Below are positions 8,577 to 18,339 of a DNA stretch of 64,000 nucleotides, in pieces (position 1 is the stretch's first letter; each line of letters begins with the position of its first letter). The notes beneath the pieces are model-generated. The model was not told where the DNA came from, did not search any database, and was given only the letters and a program-made list of their open reading frames with translations. The stretch comes from Halorubrum sp. 2020YC2. Lineage in GTDB: Archaea > Halobacteriota > Halobacteria > Halobacteriales > Haloferacaceae. The position numbers and the translations under genes are program-made. The stretch is from positions 62,001 to 126,000 of the forward strand of contig NZ_CP076019.1 in the NCBI RefSeq assembly GCF_018623055.1. The letters are read 5' to 3'.

Positions 8577-9290
8577 CTACTCGAACGTCGTCAACGCCCC
8601 GACCGGGGCGTCGGTGATCGCTCGCGCGCGGTCCATCCCCTCGTCGCCGACGGCGATGAGCGCGAACACGCCGGTGACGTCGGCGTCGCCCTGGAGCGCG
8701 ATGTCCAAGAGGAGCTCCTGGGTCTCGCCCGAGCGGATCAGGTCGTCGACGACGAGGACGGTGTCGCCGGCGTCGATCGCGCTCGCGGGGAGGTAGTAGG
8801 TGAGCTCGATGCCGGAGGCGAGCCGCTGGCGCGACTCGATGAACTCCTCGACCGCGGTCTCCTTCGACTTCTTCGCGTACGCCAGCCGCGCGTCGAAGAA
8901 GGAGGCCATCGCCGCGCCCAACGTGATCCCGTCGGTCGCGGCCGTCAGGACCACGTCCGGCGACTCGAACTCGAACGTCTCCGCCGCGACGGGCGCCACC
9001 AGGTCGAGGAACGACTGGTCGAAGACGACGCCGGAGTTGTCGACGTACCCCTCGTCGTCGAACTCGACGCGCGCGACGAGCTCGTCCGCGAGCGCCTCCC
9101 GCCCGACCGACTCGACGACCTCGCTCGCGCGGTCGGTGCCCGGCAGCACGTGGCCGTTCACGTAGCGGTTCAGGTCGCCCGCGGGCAGCCCGGTGACCTC
9201 GGACAGCTCCTCGTACGTTCGCGTCTCCTTCAGCATCCGCAACACGGCGACCGCCTGTAGCTGGAGGGCCGCCTTCTCTGCGCGATTCAT
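8577..9290 (-). CDS. gfcR: GfcR-type transcriptional regulator: N-terminal HTH plus PRTase domain
   Basis: 237 residues. The ATG at 9290 is chosen over the frame extension to 9413 because MNRAEKAALQLQAVAVL is where similarity to the 'orotate phosphoribosyltransferase-like' family begins. Residues ~15-55 form a helix-turn-helix (TYEELSEVTGLPAGDLNRYV). A type I PRTase fold follows, with the PRPP loop VLVVDDLIRSGETQ near residue 185. In Haloferax the homologue GfcR controls sugar-degradation genes rather than pyrimidine synthesis. Here it precedes a purine permease, so a purine or PRPP-related ligand is worth considering (inference). The gene name follows the family and is not proof of orthology. 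Confidence 0.8.
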   Translation of the reverse strand: MNRAEKAALQLQAVAVLRMLKETRTYEELSEVTGLPAGDLNRYVNGHVLPGTDRASEVVESVGREALADELVARVEFDDEGYVDNSGVVFDQSFLDLVAPVAAETFEFESPDVVLTAATDGITLGAAMASFFDARLAYAKKSKETAVEEFIESRQRLASGIELTYYLPASAIDAGDTVLVVDDLIRSGETQELLLDIALQGDADVTGVFALIAVGDEGMDRARAITDAPVGALTTFE

Positions 9291-9409
9291 ACGAATGATC
9301 GCGATCGCACAACTATGAATACGTCGAAGTCGATCGCGGTATCGATACCCACGAGCGTGCGTTTCGGCGGACGGGCCTCTCGGCTCTCGCGTTGACCGCC
9401 GCGACAGCC

Positions 9410-9865
9410 TCACGCCTCGGGCGCGTCGAAGAAGACAGCCGGCTCGTCGACCGCGATCTCGACGCCGTCGCGGTCGTCGAGCGGTCGTAACCGGACGGTG
9501 AGCGTCCCCGTCGCCTCGGCGGCCGCGCGCATCGAGGTGAGGTCGTCGCTCGCGAGGTACGTCGGCACGCAGAGCGCCACCTTCGCCGCCTCGTCGGTCG
9601 CGACCACAAGCCGGTACGCGACGCCCCCGGCGGCGCCCGCGTACACGTCGACGCCGTCGATCACGGCGTCGTCGACCGCGGACAGCGCCGCCTCGAACTC
9701 AGACCCGGGCAACAGCACGTCGATCCGCGCGGCGTCCGCGACGGGGTTCACCTGTCCGGGGTGCCCCGCGACCGTGGTCCAGCCGCGCTCTCGGTACGCC
9801 GCCGCCGTCGACTCCGCGTCCGCCTCAACCGCCCCCCACTGCGGTCCGGGATCGGGTGCGTCCAT
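9410..9865 (-). CDS. Conserved haloarchaeal protein of unknown function (151 aa)
   Basis: Soluble acidic protein starting at ATG. No signal peptide, membrane helix or metal motif. It alternates predicted strands and helices (WGAVEADAESTAAAYRERGW at the N-terminus, VAYRLVVATDEAAKVALCVP mid-protein) and resembles short uncharacterised haloarchaeal proteins, but I cannot assign a family with a known role. It stands between the GfcR-type gene (same strand) and the divergently read peptide-transport operon, so cotranscription with gfcR is possible but unproven. Confidence 0.75.
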   Translation of the reverse strand: MDAPDPGPQWGAVEADAESTAAAYRERGWTTVAGHPGQVNPVADAARIDVLLPGSEFEAALSAVDDAVIDGVDVYAGAAGGVAYRLVVATDEAAKVALCVPTYLASDDLTSMRAAAEATGTLTVRLRPLDDRDGVEIAVDEPAVFFDAPEA

Positions 9866-10049
9866 GTCGCGCGGGTACCGCCGGCGCCCCTACATAGGCG
9901 TCGGTTTCCGCTCGTGTCAGATTCGCCCGTTCCGCCGTTACACGCCGGGGAATTCGTGGGTCGTACTGTCAGCCGATCGCCAGCAAGCGGTCGCGACAGA
10001 CGCTGTGTCTGCCGGTAGGTTCATTACGTTCTGTCGTATGGGATCGTCC

Positions 10050-11687
10050 ATGCCTACTGACAACGACACGCACGTCGATAGGCGGACGGTGCTCAAGTAC
10101 GCGGGAACGGCCGGTGCTGTCGGCCTCGCGGGCTGTTCCGGAAACGGCGGCGACGGCGGCGACGGGTCGGACGGCGGGGACGGCTCCGACGGCATGGACG
10201 GCGGCGACGGGTCGGACGGCGAGGACGGCTCCGACGGGGGCGACGACGCCTTCGAAGTCGGCGTCACCATGGGCCAGATGGACTCCGGGCTCGACCCGCA
10301 GGACCACGCGGAGACGAACACCGAGATCATCGTCGGGCAGCTGTACGACGGCCTACTTGACCGCGACAAGGAGGGCGGCATCATCGCCGGCCTCGCAGAA
10401 GACTGGGAGCGCAACGACGACGGCAGCGTCCGGTTTATGCTGCGCGACGGGCTCACCTTCCACAACGGCGACGAAGTCACGCCGGAAGACGTCCGGTACA
10501 GCATCCGCCGTATCGTCTTCGAGGACGTCGGGTTCGCCAGCCCGCAGTCGAACGACCTTGGCTCCGTGTCAGAGGTCACGACCGGCGACGGGGAGGTGAC
10601 GGTCTCCTTCGAGGGATACAACCCGATCGCCTTCCAGCTGTTCGCGACGAACGGTCCCGTCGTGCAGCAGTCGTGGGTCGAGGAGAACGGCAGCGACTAC
10701 ATCAACCGGAACGCCAACGGCACGGGACCGTTCCGCCTCAGCGAGTACGACTCGGGCAACGAGGTCGTCTACGAGCCGAACGAGGAGTACTGGGACGGCG
10801 CCCCCGAGGTCGACGAGCTCACCATGAGCGCCTCCAGCGAGTCGAGCACGCGGGTCAACCAACTGCTCGCCGAGGAGACGGACATCGTGACGAACGTCCC
10901 GCCGAACGAGGTCTCTCGCGTCAACGACTCCGACGTCGCGACGATTAACTCCGTGGCGAGCGCGCGGATCATCTTCCTCCAGATGCGCTACGACGTGGAG
11001 CCGTTCTCCAGCCAGCAGTTCCGGCAGGCCCTGAACCACGCGGTCGACGTCGAGAGCATCATCGAGAACGTCCTCAACGGCTTCGGGAACATTACCGCCC
11101 AGCCCACCCTCGACGGCCACGTCGGCTACAACCCCGACATCGACCCGTACCCGTACGACCCCGACGAGGCCGAGCGGCTCGTCGAGGAGTCCGGCCACGC
11201 CGGCGTCGAGATCACGCTCGAGACGCCGATCGGCCGGTACCTCCGCGACGTCGACATCGCGCAGGCGGCGGCCAACCAGATCAACTCGCTGTCGAACGTC
11301 ACCTGCGAGGTCGAACAGCGCGAGTTCTCCTCGCTCGTTCAGGACGTCACCGCGCCGGACATCGAGGACCGCCCGCATTTCAACCTCCTCGGCTGGGGGA
11401 ACGGCGAGTTCGACGGCAGTCAGACGCTGACGCCGCTGCTCTCTTCGAGCGGCGCGCTCACGGTGTTAGAGAACGACGAGCTCGACGGACTCCTCGAAGA
11501 CGCCGAGGCGACCGAGGACCCCGACGAGCGGGTCGAGATCCTTCAGGAGGCGAACCAGCTCGCCCACGACCTCGCGCCGTGGGTGTTCATGCACCAGCAG
11601 TACAGCGTCTACGGCGTCTCCAGCGACATCTCTTGGGAGCCGCGGGCCGACGAGTTCATCGACCCGGACACGGCCACCCAACAGTAA
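10050..11687 (+). CDS. dppA: Peptide/nickel-type ABC transporter substrate-binding lipoprotein (DppA/OppA family)
   Basis: 545 residues. The start is set at the ATG at 10050 (MPTDNDTHVDRRTVLKYAG); an in-frame ATG at 10038 is also possible, while the longer open frame back to 9498 is antisense to another gene. A Tat signal (DRRTVLKYAG) ends in a lipobox GLAGC, so the protein should be exported folded and lipid-anchored. A ~35-residue Gly/Asp/Ser linker follows. The mature domain has family 5 solute-binding features: LDPQDHAETNTEIIVGQLYD, WERNDDGSVRFMLRDGLTFHNGD and ANGTGPFRLSEYDSG. First gene of a five-gene importer operon. Confidence 0.93.
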   Translation: MPTDNDTHVDRRTVLKYAGTAGAVGLAGCSGNGGDGGDGSDGGDGSDGMDGGDGSDGEDGSDGGDDAFEVGVTMGQMDSGLDPQDHAETNTEIIVGQLYDGLLDRDKEGGIIAGLAEDWERNDDGSVRFMLRDGLTFHNGDEVTPEDVRYSIRRIVFEDVGFASPQSNDLGSVSEVTTGDGEVTVSFEGYNPIAFQLFATNGPVVQQSWVEENGSDYINRNANGTGPFRLSEYDSGNEVVYEPNEEYWDGAPEVDELTMSASSESSTRVNQLLAEETDIVTNVPPNEVSRVNDSDVATINSVASARIIFLQMRYDVEPFSSQQFRQALNHAVDVESIIENVLNGFGNITAQPTLDGHVGYNPDIDPYPYDPDEAERLVEESGHAGVEITLETPIGRYLRDVDIAQAAANQINSLSNVTCEVEQREFSSLVQDVTAPDIEDRPHFNLLGWGNGEFDGSQTLTPLLSSSGALTVLENDELDGLLEDAEATEDPDERVEILQEANQLAHDLAPWVFMHQQYSVYGVSSDISWEPRADEFIDPDTATQQ

Positions 11688-11717
11688 CGCGACCGCCATC
11701 TCCCCACACCGTTATTA

Positions 11718-12710
11718 ATGTCATTCGGAAGATTCGCACTCAAAAGAAGCCTCCAGGGCATCGGCGTCGTCTGGGGCGTCGTCACCGTCGTGTTCGCGCT
11801 CCGGTTCGTCACGCCCGGCAGCGCGATCAACGCGGTCGCACCGCTCGACGCCACGCAGGAGACCCGACAGGCGATCGCCGCCGAACTGGGACTCGACCAG
11901 CCGCTGTACGTCCAGTACGGACAGTACGTCTTCGACCTGCTTCGGGGCGACATGGGCCAGTCGTACATCAAGGGACAGGAGGTCACGACGCTCGTGTTCA
12001 GCCGCCTGCCCGCGACGATCGAACTGGCCGTCGCCGCCAGCGTCGTCGCGATCGCCCTCGCGATCCCGCTCGGCGTGATCAGCGCGACCCGCCGCAACGA
12101 GCCGGTCGACTACGGCGCGACGCTGCTGTCGCTCGGCGGCATCTCGACGCCGAACTTCTGGCTCGGGATCATGCTCATCCTGATCTTCGCCGTGGAGTTC
12201 AACATCTTCAACACCAGCGGCCGCGGGGTCGACGTCGGTGACGTCGCGCTGTCGGTCGTCAACGCCGAGCCGTTCGTCGGGACGCTGCTGACGTGGCTCG
12301 CGTACATCACGCTGCCGGCGATCGCCCTCGGTACGTACTTCATGGCGCTTATCACCCGACTGACGCGGTCGGGAATGCTGGACGAACTCAGTAAGGGCTA
12401 CGTTCAGGCCGCGCGGGCCAAGGGGCTTCCGCGGACCCTGATCCGGTACAAACACGCGCTCCGGAACACCCTCATCCCCGTGATCACCGTCCTCGGCTTG
12501 CAGCTCGGGACGCTGATCGGCGGCGCCGTCATCACCGAGGCGGTGTTCTCGTGGCCCGGGCTCGGCACGCTAGTCATCGAGAGCATCAACCAGCGCGACT
12601 GGCCGGCGCTTCAGGGGAGCCTCATCGTCATCGGGACGAGCTTCGTGTTCGTCAACATCCTCGTCGACGTGGTGTACGCCTACCTCGACCCAGAGGTGGT
12701 CAACGACTAA
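11718..12710 (+). CDS. dppB: ABC transporter permease, DppB family
   Basis: 330 residues, ATG start 30 nt after the binding-protein gene. Six membrane segments are expected. The N-terminus FGRFALKRSLQGIGVVWGVV and the TPGSA... periplasmic loop are typical of DppB/OppB. The EAA loop reads YVQAARAKGLPRTLIRYKHALRN (near residue 235), the contact site for the ATPases. Together with the next permease it forms the translocation channel for an oligopeptide, dipeptide or metal-chelate substrate that cannot be named from sequence. Confidence 0.94.
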   Translation: MSFGRFALKRSLQGIGVVWGVVTVVFALRFVTPGSAINAVAPLDATQETRQAIAAELGLDQPLYVQYGQYVFDLLRGDMGQSYIKGQEVTTLVFSRLPATIELAVAASVVAIALAIPLGVISATRRNEPVDYGATLLSLGGISTPNFWLGIMLILIFAVEFNIFNTSGRGVDVGDVALSVVNAEPFVGTLLTWLAYITLPAIALGTYFMALITRLTRSGMLDELSKGYVQAARAKGLPRTLIRYKHALRNTLIPVITVLGLQLGTLIGGAVITEAVFSWPGLGTLVIESINQRDWPALQGSLIVIGTSFVFVNILVDVVYAYLDPEVVND

Positions 12711-12711
12711 C

Positions 12712-13731
12712 ATGGTCTCTTCACGTGTCATACGCAATCTCAAAAAGGAGTTCAGAGGAAGCGGGCTCGCGAAGCTCGGGCTGGCGCTGGTGGTCCTCAT
12801 CACCTTGACCGCCGTGTTCGCCCCCTTCATCGCGCCCCACAACCCCACCGACCAACAGCTCGACCAGAGCGAGCTGCCGCCGATCGGCTTCTCGGAGACG
12901 TCGGAGCGGACCTCCTCGCAGATGGTCGACGGCGAGATCCAGACGGTCACCGAGGAGGTCGAGATCACCGCCGACCCCGACCACGTGTTCGGTACCGACG
13001 GGCTCGGCCGCGACATGTTCTCGCGGGTGGTGTACGGCGCTCGGACGTCGCTGGTCGTCGGCGTGCTCGGCACGCTGCTGGCGGCGTCGATCGGCGTCCC
13101 GGTCGGCCTACTCGCCGGCTACCACCGCGGCCGCGTCGACGACGCGCTGATGCGGATCGCGGACGTGAGCCTCGCGTTCCCCTCGCTCGTGTTGGCGGTC
13201 GCGCTGATCGGGCTGTGGGGCCGCGCGGCGGTCGACGTCCCCGACCCCTTCGTCGTCGCCGGGCTGGCGCCGGAGATGCCGGAGAGCTTCGTGTTGCCGA
13301 TAACGGTGGTGATCGTCGTCGGTCTCGTCAACTGGGTGTGGTTCGCCCGCGTCGCCCGCGGGGAGGCGCTCTCCTTACGCGGGCAGGAGTACGTGAAGGC
13401 GTCGCGCGCGCTCGGCGCCGACGACAACACGATCATCCTCCGACACGTCCTGCCGAACGCGATCACGCCGATCATCGTCCTCGGGACGGTGCAGGTGGCG
13501 GCGATCATCCTCCTCGAAAGCTCGCTGTCGTTCCTCGGCTTCTCGGGGACGACGCTGTCGTGGGGCTTCGACATCGCGCAGGGGCGCGACTACGTCTCCT
13601 CGGGGCAGTGGTGGATCGCCTCCATCCCCGGGCTCGCGATCATGCTCTCGGTGATCGGGATCAACCTGCTCGGCGACTGGCTGCGTGACGCGCTCGATCC
13701 CGGGATCGAGGGCGAAGGGGGTGCCGCATGA
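12712..13731 (+). CDS. dppC: ABC transporter permease, DppC family
   Basis: 339 residues; the ATG lies one base after the dppB stop. After the first membrane helix (FAPFIAPHNP) comes a ~60-residue external insertion rich in acidic residues, then HVFGTDGLGRDMFSRVVYGARTSL, the DppC/OppC signature. The EAA loop is YVKASRALGADDNTIILRHVLPN, and the C-terminus has SLSFLGFSGTTLSWGFDIAQGR. Partner of DppB in the channel. Its stop overlaps the next start as ATGA, so translation is probably coupled. Confidence 0.94.
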   Translation: MVSSRVIRNLKKEFRGSGLAKLGLALVVLITLTAVFAPFIAPHNPTDQQLDQSELPPIGFSETSERTSSQMVDGEIQTVTEEVEITADPDHVFGTDGLGRDMFSRVVYGARTSLVVGVLGTLLAASIGVPVGLLAGYHRGRVDDALMRIADVSLAFPSLVLAVALIGLWGRAAVDVPDPFVVAGLAPEMPESFVLPITVVIVVGLVNWVWFARVARGEALSLRGQEYVKASRALGADDNTIILRHVLPNAITPIIVLGTVQVAAIILLESSLSFLGFSGTTLSWGFDIAQGRDYVSSGQWWIASIPGLAIMLSVIGINLLGDWLRDALDPGIEGEGGAA

Positions 13732-14999
13732 GCGACGCGTTCGAGACCGGCGACGCGGCCCCGACGGGAGTGCCCGCGGCCGACGACGTGCTGTCGGTCC
13801 GCGACCTCTCGACCCGCTTTTTCACCGAGGAGGGACAGATCAACGCGGTGGAGTCGGTGTCGTTCGACCTCCGAGAAGACGAGATCCTCGGCGTCGTCGG
13901 CGAGTCCGGGTCCGGCAAGTCGGTGACCGCGCTGTCGCTCGTGGACCTCGTCGAGACGCCCGGCCGGATCACCGCCGGCGAGGTGTGGTACCGCGACCCC
14001 GACCTGGCCGACGAGTTCCGCGACGCGGACGCGGTGCGGGTCGACGGCGACCACGTCGACCTCCGGACCGCGCCGCCGGGCGTCCGCCGGTCGCTGCGCG
14101 GTCCCTCGTTCAGCGTCATCTTCCAGGACCCGATGAGCAGCTTCAACCCCTCGATCACCGTCGGCGAGCAGATCGCCGAGGCGGTCGAAGTGCAGCGCCG
14201 GGCGCGGGCGAACCCCCGCTCGACGCGCTCGCGGACGCAGGGGTACGGGCTGGGGCAGTACTTACTCGACGGGATCGTCCCCGGCCGCGACTACACGAGC
14301 GAGGAGAGCATGGACCGCGCGGTCGAACTGCTCGGGCAGGTCGGGATCCCGGACCCCGAGGAGCGCGTCGACGAGTACCCCGGCCAGTTCTCCGGCGGGA
14401 TGCTCCAGCGCGCGATGATCGCGCAGGCGCTCGCCGGCGAGCCGGACGTGCTGATCGCCGACGAGCCGACGACCGCGCTCGACGTGACGATCCAGGCGCA
14501 GATCCTGAACCTGCTGAAGGAGATTCAGGCGGACCGCGGGATGAGCATCGTCCTCATCACCCACGACCTCGGCGTCATCGCCGAGATGTGCGACCGCGTC
14601 TGCGTGATGTACGCCGGCGAGATCGTCGAGCGCGGCACGCTCGACTCGGTGTTCGAGGACACGGTCCACCCGTACACGCAGGGGCTGCTCGGCTCGATCC
14701 CCGACGTGGACGACCCGCGGGCGCGGCTCGAACCGATCGCGGGCAACGTCCCGAGCCTGGTCGACGCCGAGATGGACGACCGGTGTTACTTCGCGGACCG
14801 GTGCCCGAAGGCGATGGACGCGTGCCTCGAGAAGCCGCCCGAGGCGACGGTCAACGCCGCGACCGACCACGGCGCCAAGTGTGTCCTCGCGGACCGCGAG
14901 TACGACCCGGCCGACGCGCTCCCGGACGACTACTTCGGCGGGGACGGCGACGCCGCCGACCCTGACGCGGCCGCGACCGACGGGGGTGACGGCGAGTGA
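13728..14999 (+). CDS. dppD: ABC transporter ATP-binding protein, DppD family
   Basis: 423 residues, ATG overlapping the dppC stop. Walker A is [10 protein letters not shown] (near residue 60), the signature motif is [15 protein letters not shown], and Walker B is [14 protein letters not shown], followed by the H-loop [15 protein letters not shown]. The C-terminal oligopeptide-type extension has [14 protein letters not shown], the cysteine cluster that binds an iron-sulfur cluster in some Dpp/Opp ATPases. It is ~90 residues longer than usual because of an insertion around residues 85-190, which contains charged DNA-rich halophilic spacers (e.g. [13 protein letters not shown]). Pairs with DppF. 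Confidence 0.94.
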   Translation: MSDAFETGDAAPTGVPAADDVLSVRDLSTRFFTEEGQINAVESVSFDLREDEILGVVGESGSGKSVTALSLVDLVETPGRITAGEVWYRDPDLADEFRDADAVRVDGDHVDLRTAPPGVRRSLRGPSFSVIFQDPMSSFNPSITVGEQIAEAVEVQRRARANPRSTRSRTQGYGLGQYLLDGIVPGRDYTSEESMDRAVELLGQVGIPDPEERVDEYPGQFSGGMLQRAMIAQALAGEPDVLIADEPTTALDVTIQAQILNLLKEIQADRGMSIVLITHDLGVIAEMCDRVCVMYAGEIVERGTLDSVFEDTVHPYTQGLLGSIPDVDDPRARLEPIAGNVPSLVDAEMDDRCYFADRCPKAMDACLEKPPEATVNAATDHGAKCVLADREYDPADALPDDYFGGDGDAADPDAAATDGGDGE

Positions 15000-16066
15000 G
15001 CGACCCGCTGCTCTCCGTAGAGGGGCTGAAGAAGTACTACGCGGACGACCCGTCGTTCGTCGACCGCCTGCTCGGCCAGGAGTCGGAGAGCGTCAAGGCG
15101 GTCGACGGCGTCTCCTTCGACGTGCGCGAGGGCGAGACGCTCGGGCTGGTCGGGGAGTCCGGCTGCGGGAAGTCGACGACCGGCGAGACGGTGCTCCGGC
15201 TGCGCGAGCCCACCGCGGGCGAGATCACCTTCGACGGGACCGACGTCCGCGGGATGACCGACGCGGAGCTGAACCAGTTCCGCCGGCGCGCGCAGATCGT
15301 CTTCCAGGACCCGTTCTCCAGCCTCGACCCGCGGATGACCACCGGCGACATCGTCACGGAGGGACTCCGGATCCACGGCATCGCGGACAAAAAGCAGCGC
15401 CGCGAGACGGCCCGCGACCTCCTCGAACGCGTCGGGCTCTCCGCCGACCAGATGGACCGGTACCCGCACGAGTTCTCGGGGGGGCAGCGCCAGCGGATCG
15501 GGATCGCCCGGGCGCTCGCCTTGGACCCCGACTTCGTCGTCCTCGACGAGCCGGTGTCGGCGCTCGACGTGAGCGTTCAGGCGCAGATCCTGAACCTGCT
15601 CGAAGACCTTCAGGACGACTTCGGGCTGACGTTCCTCTTCATCGCGCACAACCTCGGCGTGGTCCGGCACGTCTGCGACCGCGTCGCGGTGATGTACCTC
15701 GGTGAGATCGTCGAGATCGGGCCGGTCGAGGAGATATTCGACGACCCCGCGCACCCGTACACGAAGGCGCTGCTGTCGAGCGTCCCGCGGGCGACCACGG
15801 AGGCGCGCGACGAGGAGTTCACCACCCTCCGCGGCGACGTGCCCTCGCCGCGGAACCCGCCCGCCGGCTGCCGGTTCCACACGCGCTGTCCGCAGGCGCG
15901 CGCGGCCTGCCGGGAATCGGCGCCGCCGGCGTACGACGTCGGGGACGGTCGGACGACGACCTGCTTCCGGTCGGACGACGACCACGTGTACTGGGACAGC
16001 GAGCCGATCGGGGAGAACGCGGCCGGCGAGGAGGCGGCGGACGCCGGCGAGCCGGCGGACGACTGA
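14996..16066 (+). CDS. dppF: ABC transporter ATP-binding protein, DppF family
   Basis: 356 residues. Starts at GTG within a GTGA overlap with the dppD stop. Walker [11 protein letters not shown], signature [16 protein letters not shown], Walker [17 protein letters not shown], then [17 protein letters not shown]. The C-terminal region [14 protein letters not shown] repeats the cysteine pattern seen in DppD. Last gene of the importer operon. The tail (residues ~330-356) is acidic and Ala/Glu-rich, as in many haloarchaeal paralogues. Confidence 0.94.
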   Translation: MSDPLLSVEGLKKYYADDPSFVDRLLGQESESVKAVDGVSFDVREGETLGLVGESGCGKSTTGETVLRLREPTAGEITFDGTDVRGMTDAELNQFRRRAQIVFQDPFSSLDPRMTTGDIVTEGLRIHGIADKKQRRETARDLLERVGLSADQMDRYPHEFSGGQRQRIGIARALALDPDFVVLDEPVSALDVSVQAQILNLLEDLQDDFGLTFLFIAHNLGVVRHVCDRVAVMYLGEIVEIGPVEEIFDDPAHPYTKALLSSVPRATTEARDEEFTTLRGDVPSPRNPPAGCRFHTRCPQARAACRESAPPAYDVGDGRTTTCFRSDDDHVYWDSEPIGENAAGEEAADAGEPADD

Positions 16067-16219
16067 GCGCACCCGCGGGCGACCGCCCGGACCGGTCGCG
16101 GCGGTGGTCTCCGCGACCGCTGCTTCTTTGATATATTCCCGCCCGAACCGGTTCGTCGATCGTATCCCGAACCGGGAACCCGCGCCCCGGTTATTCCTCC
16201 CCGTCCACTCGCTCGAGAC

Positions 16220-17371
16220 ATGACGCACAGCGACTCCGGTTCCGACGGCGGCTTCGCGCGACGATCGATCCTCCAGGCCGCGGGCCTCTCGGGCGTCGCC
16301 GGGCTGGCCGGCTGCCTGAGCGAGGCGGCTCCCACCGCCTCGGCCGACAGCGCCGCCGCGACACAGACCGAGGACGGCGAGCCCGCGCTCCCCGAGACGG
16401 GGTCGCCGGAGGTCGTCGACCTCGACGAGCGCGGCCGCGAGGTGACGCTGCGCTCGGTCCACGCCCGCCACGCGGCCCACCCCGGCGACTCGCTGGGCGG
16501 GCCGGTCGAGATGCCGGTGACGTGGGCGTTTCAGGCCGACGACGGCACGCCGAGCGTCCCCGGGCCGGTCCTCCGGGCGACCGAGGGCGACGACCTGTCG
16601 ATCACGCTCGACAACACCGACGGGGAGATGCCGCACACGCTCCACTTCCACGGCGTCTCGAAGTCGTGGAAGGACGACGGCGTCCCGTCGACGACCGGGA
16701 TCACCGTGATGCCCGGCGAGAAACACACCTACGAGATCGGCGCGGACGTGCCCGGCACGCACCTCTATCACTGCCACTTCCAGACCCCCATGCACATGGA
16801 CATGGGGATGTACGGGATCCTCCGAATCGACCCCGAGGGGTACGAGGCGGCCGACGTCGAGCAGTTCATGACGCTGAAAGACTGGGACACGCGGCTCTCC
16901 CGGTCGTACGGCGGCGAGGACGCGACCTACGACGTCGAGAACCGCCGCCCGGACGCGTTCACCATCAACGGGCGGGTCGCGCCGTACACGTTCAACCCGG
17001 ACCACGGCTCGCCGATCGTCGTCAGCGAGGGCGACACCGTGCGGCTCCACCTGGTCAACGCCGGGTTCATGTCGCATCCGATGCACACGCACAACCACCG
17101 GTTCCGCACGGTCGAGAAGGACGGCGCCCCGTACCCCGACGTGATGCAACTGCCAGAGGACGTGGTGAACGTCGCGCCCGCGGAGCGGTACACCGTCGAG
17201 TTCGAGGCGGACGCGGACCCGGGCATCTACCCGCTACACTGCCACAAGGTGGACCACGTTCGCAACGGCGGCTCCTACCCCGGCGGGATGCTCACCACCA
17301 TCGTCTACGAGCGGGCGATGGGGACGGACGTGTTCGCGGACCTCATGGACAAGGCGGGCTACGAGCTCTGA
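16220..17371 (+). CDS. Two-domain multicopper oxidase, Tat-exported lipoprotein
   Basis: 383 residues. The Tat signal FARRSILQAAGLSG is followed by lipobox GLAGC, so the enzyme works outside the membrane. Copper motifs in order: HTLHFHG (near residue 140), HLYHCHFQTPMHMDMGM (near 178), HPMHTHNHRF (near 290) and YPLHCHKVDH (near 340). They match two cupredoxin domains as in two-domain laccases and copper nitrite reductases. Cysteine-centred type 1-like sites occur in both domains. Candidate reactions are oxidation of phenols, Cu(I) or Fe(II), or nitrite reduction; no nitrogen-cycle genes are nearby. A TATA-like TTATTCC lies 27 nt upstream of the ATG. Confidence 0.88.
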   Translation: MTHSDSGSDGGFARRSILQAAGLSGVAGLAGCLSEAAPTASADSAAATQTEDGEPALPETGSPEVVDLDERGREVTLRSVHARHAAHPGDSLGGPVEMPVTWAFQADDGTPSVPGPVLRATEGDDLSITLDNTDGEMPHTLHFHGVSKSWKDDGVPSTTGITVMPGEKHTYEIGADVPGTHLYHCHFQTPMHMDMGMYGILRIDPEGYEAADVEQFMTLKDWDTRLSRSYGGEDATYDVENRRPDAFTINGRVAPYTFNPDHGSPIVVSEGDTVRLHLVNAGFMSHPMHTHNHRFRTVEKDGAPYPDVMQLPEDVVNVAPAERYTVEFEADADPGIYPLHCHKVDHVRNGGSYPGGMLTTIVYERAMGTDVFADLMDKAGYEL

Positions 17372-17397
17372 GGCCCTCAGCGACTCCCCGGCCGACC

Positions 17398-18240
17398 CTA
17401 CCGCTCCCGAACGACGACGAACTCCGCGAGGTCGCGGAGGTACTCGATCGCCTCGGTCTCCGGGGGGTCGGCGTCGTCGAGGGCGGCGAGCGCGCGCTCG
17501 GACTCCTCCCGGGCGCGATCGTTGATCTCCTCGGGCGACAGCGACGTGACCTGGAGGACCGAGGGGCGATCCATCTCGGCGTCCTGCCCGGTCGGCTTGC
17601 CGAGGTCGTCGGCGTCGGCGGTGGCGTCTAACACGTCGTCGCGCATCTGGAAGGCGACGCCGACGCGCTCGGCGTACTCTCCGAACGAGTCGATCGCGTG
17701 CGGCTCCGCGCCGCCGGCGACCGCCCCCAGCTCGGCGGCGGCGCGGAACAGCGCGCCCGTCTTCCGGCGCGCGAGCTCCATGTACTCCGCCTCGTTCGTC
17801 GGTCGCGCCGCGAGTTCGGTCGCCTCGCCCTCCCCGAGTTCGACCATCGCCTCAGCGACCGTGCGCATCGCGCGGGGGTTCGTCGAGAACAGCGCGAACG
17901 CCTCGCCCAGCAGGCCGTCGCTGGCGATGATCGCCGGGCCGTAGCCGAACTCCGACCAGGCCGCGGCGGTGCCGCGGCGGACCTCCGAGCGGTCGATGAT
18001 GTCGTCGATCACGAGCGAGGCGTTGTGGACGAACTCGATGCCGGCCGCGAAGTCGACCGCCGCCTCGGGGTCGCCGTCGAACGCCTCGCAGGCGAGGACG
18101 GTCACCGCTGGGCGGACCCGCTTACCGCCCGCGAAGACGACGTGCCCGACCTCGTCGGACAGCTCGTCGGGCTCGACGTCGTCGATGACCGACTCGATCC
18201 GGTCTTCGACCAGCCCGACCCGACGCTCCAAGTACTCCAT
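17398..18240 (-). CDS. Polyprenyl (geranylgeranyl-type) diphosphate synthase family protein
   Basis: 280 residues, ATG start. AGGKRVRPAV is the conserved KxxR substrate motif. The first aspartate-rich motif is VIDDIIDRSEVRRG (near residue 80) and the second is FQMRDDVLDATADADDLGKP (near 200); both have complete DDxxD. It condenses isopentenyl diphosphate onto allylic diphosphates for archaeal lipids, quinones or carotenoids. At 280 residues it is shorter than the usual ~340-350 of the main haloarchaeal GGPP synthases, so it may be a secondary paralogue with another chain length. It converges on the multicopper oxidase gene, 26 nt apart. Confidence 0.88.
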   Translation of the reverse strand: MEYLERRVGLVEDRIESVIDDVEPDELSDEVGHVVFAGGKRVRPAVTVLACEAFDGDPEAAVDFAAGIEFVHNASLVIDDIIDRSEVRRGTAAAWSEFGYGPAIIASDGLLGEAFALFSTNPRAMRTVAEAMVELGEGEATELAARPTNEAEYMELARRKTGALFRAAAELGAVAGGAEPHAIDSFGEYAERVGVAFQMRDDVLDATADADDLGKPTGQDAEMDRPSVLQVTSLSPEEINDRAREESERALAALDDADPPETEAIEYLRDLAEFVVVRER

Positions 18241-18339
18241 CTACCGCACGGTGGGTCCCGGCGCGCAAAGGCCTAACGGAACGCCCTGCGACCGCCGGAT
18301 TCGAACGACGGCGACGACGCCACTCCGACCTCAATCACC

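Noticed and set aside
14930-17149. A 739-codon minus-strand frame over dppF and the multicopper oxidase
   Set aside because: Antisense shadow; no domain resemblance, and the plus-strand genes have clear motifs.
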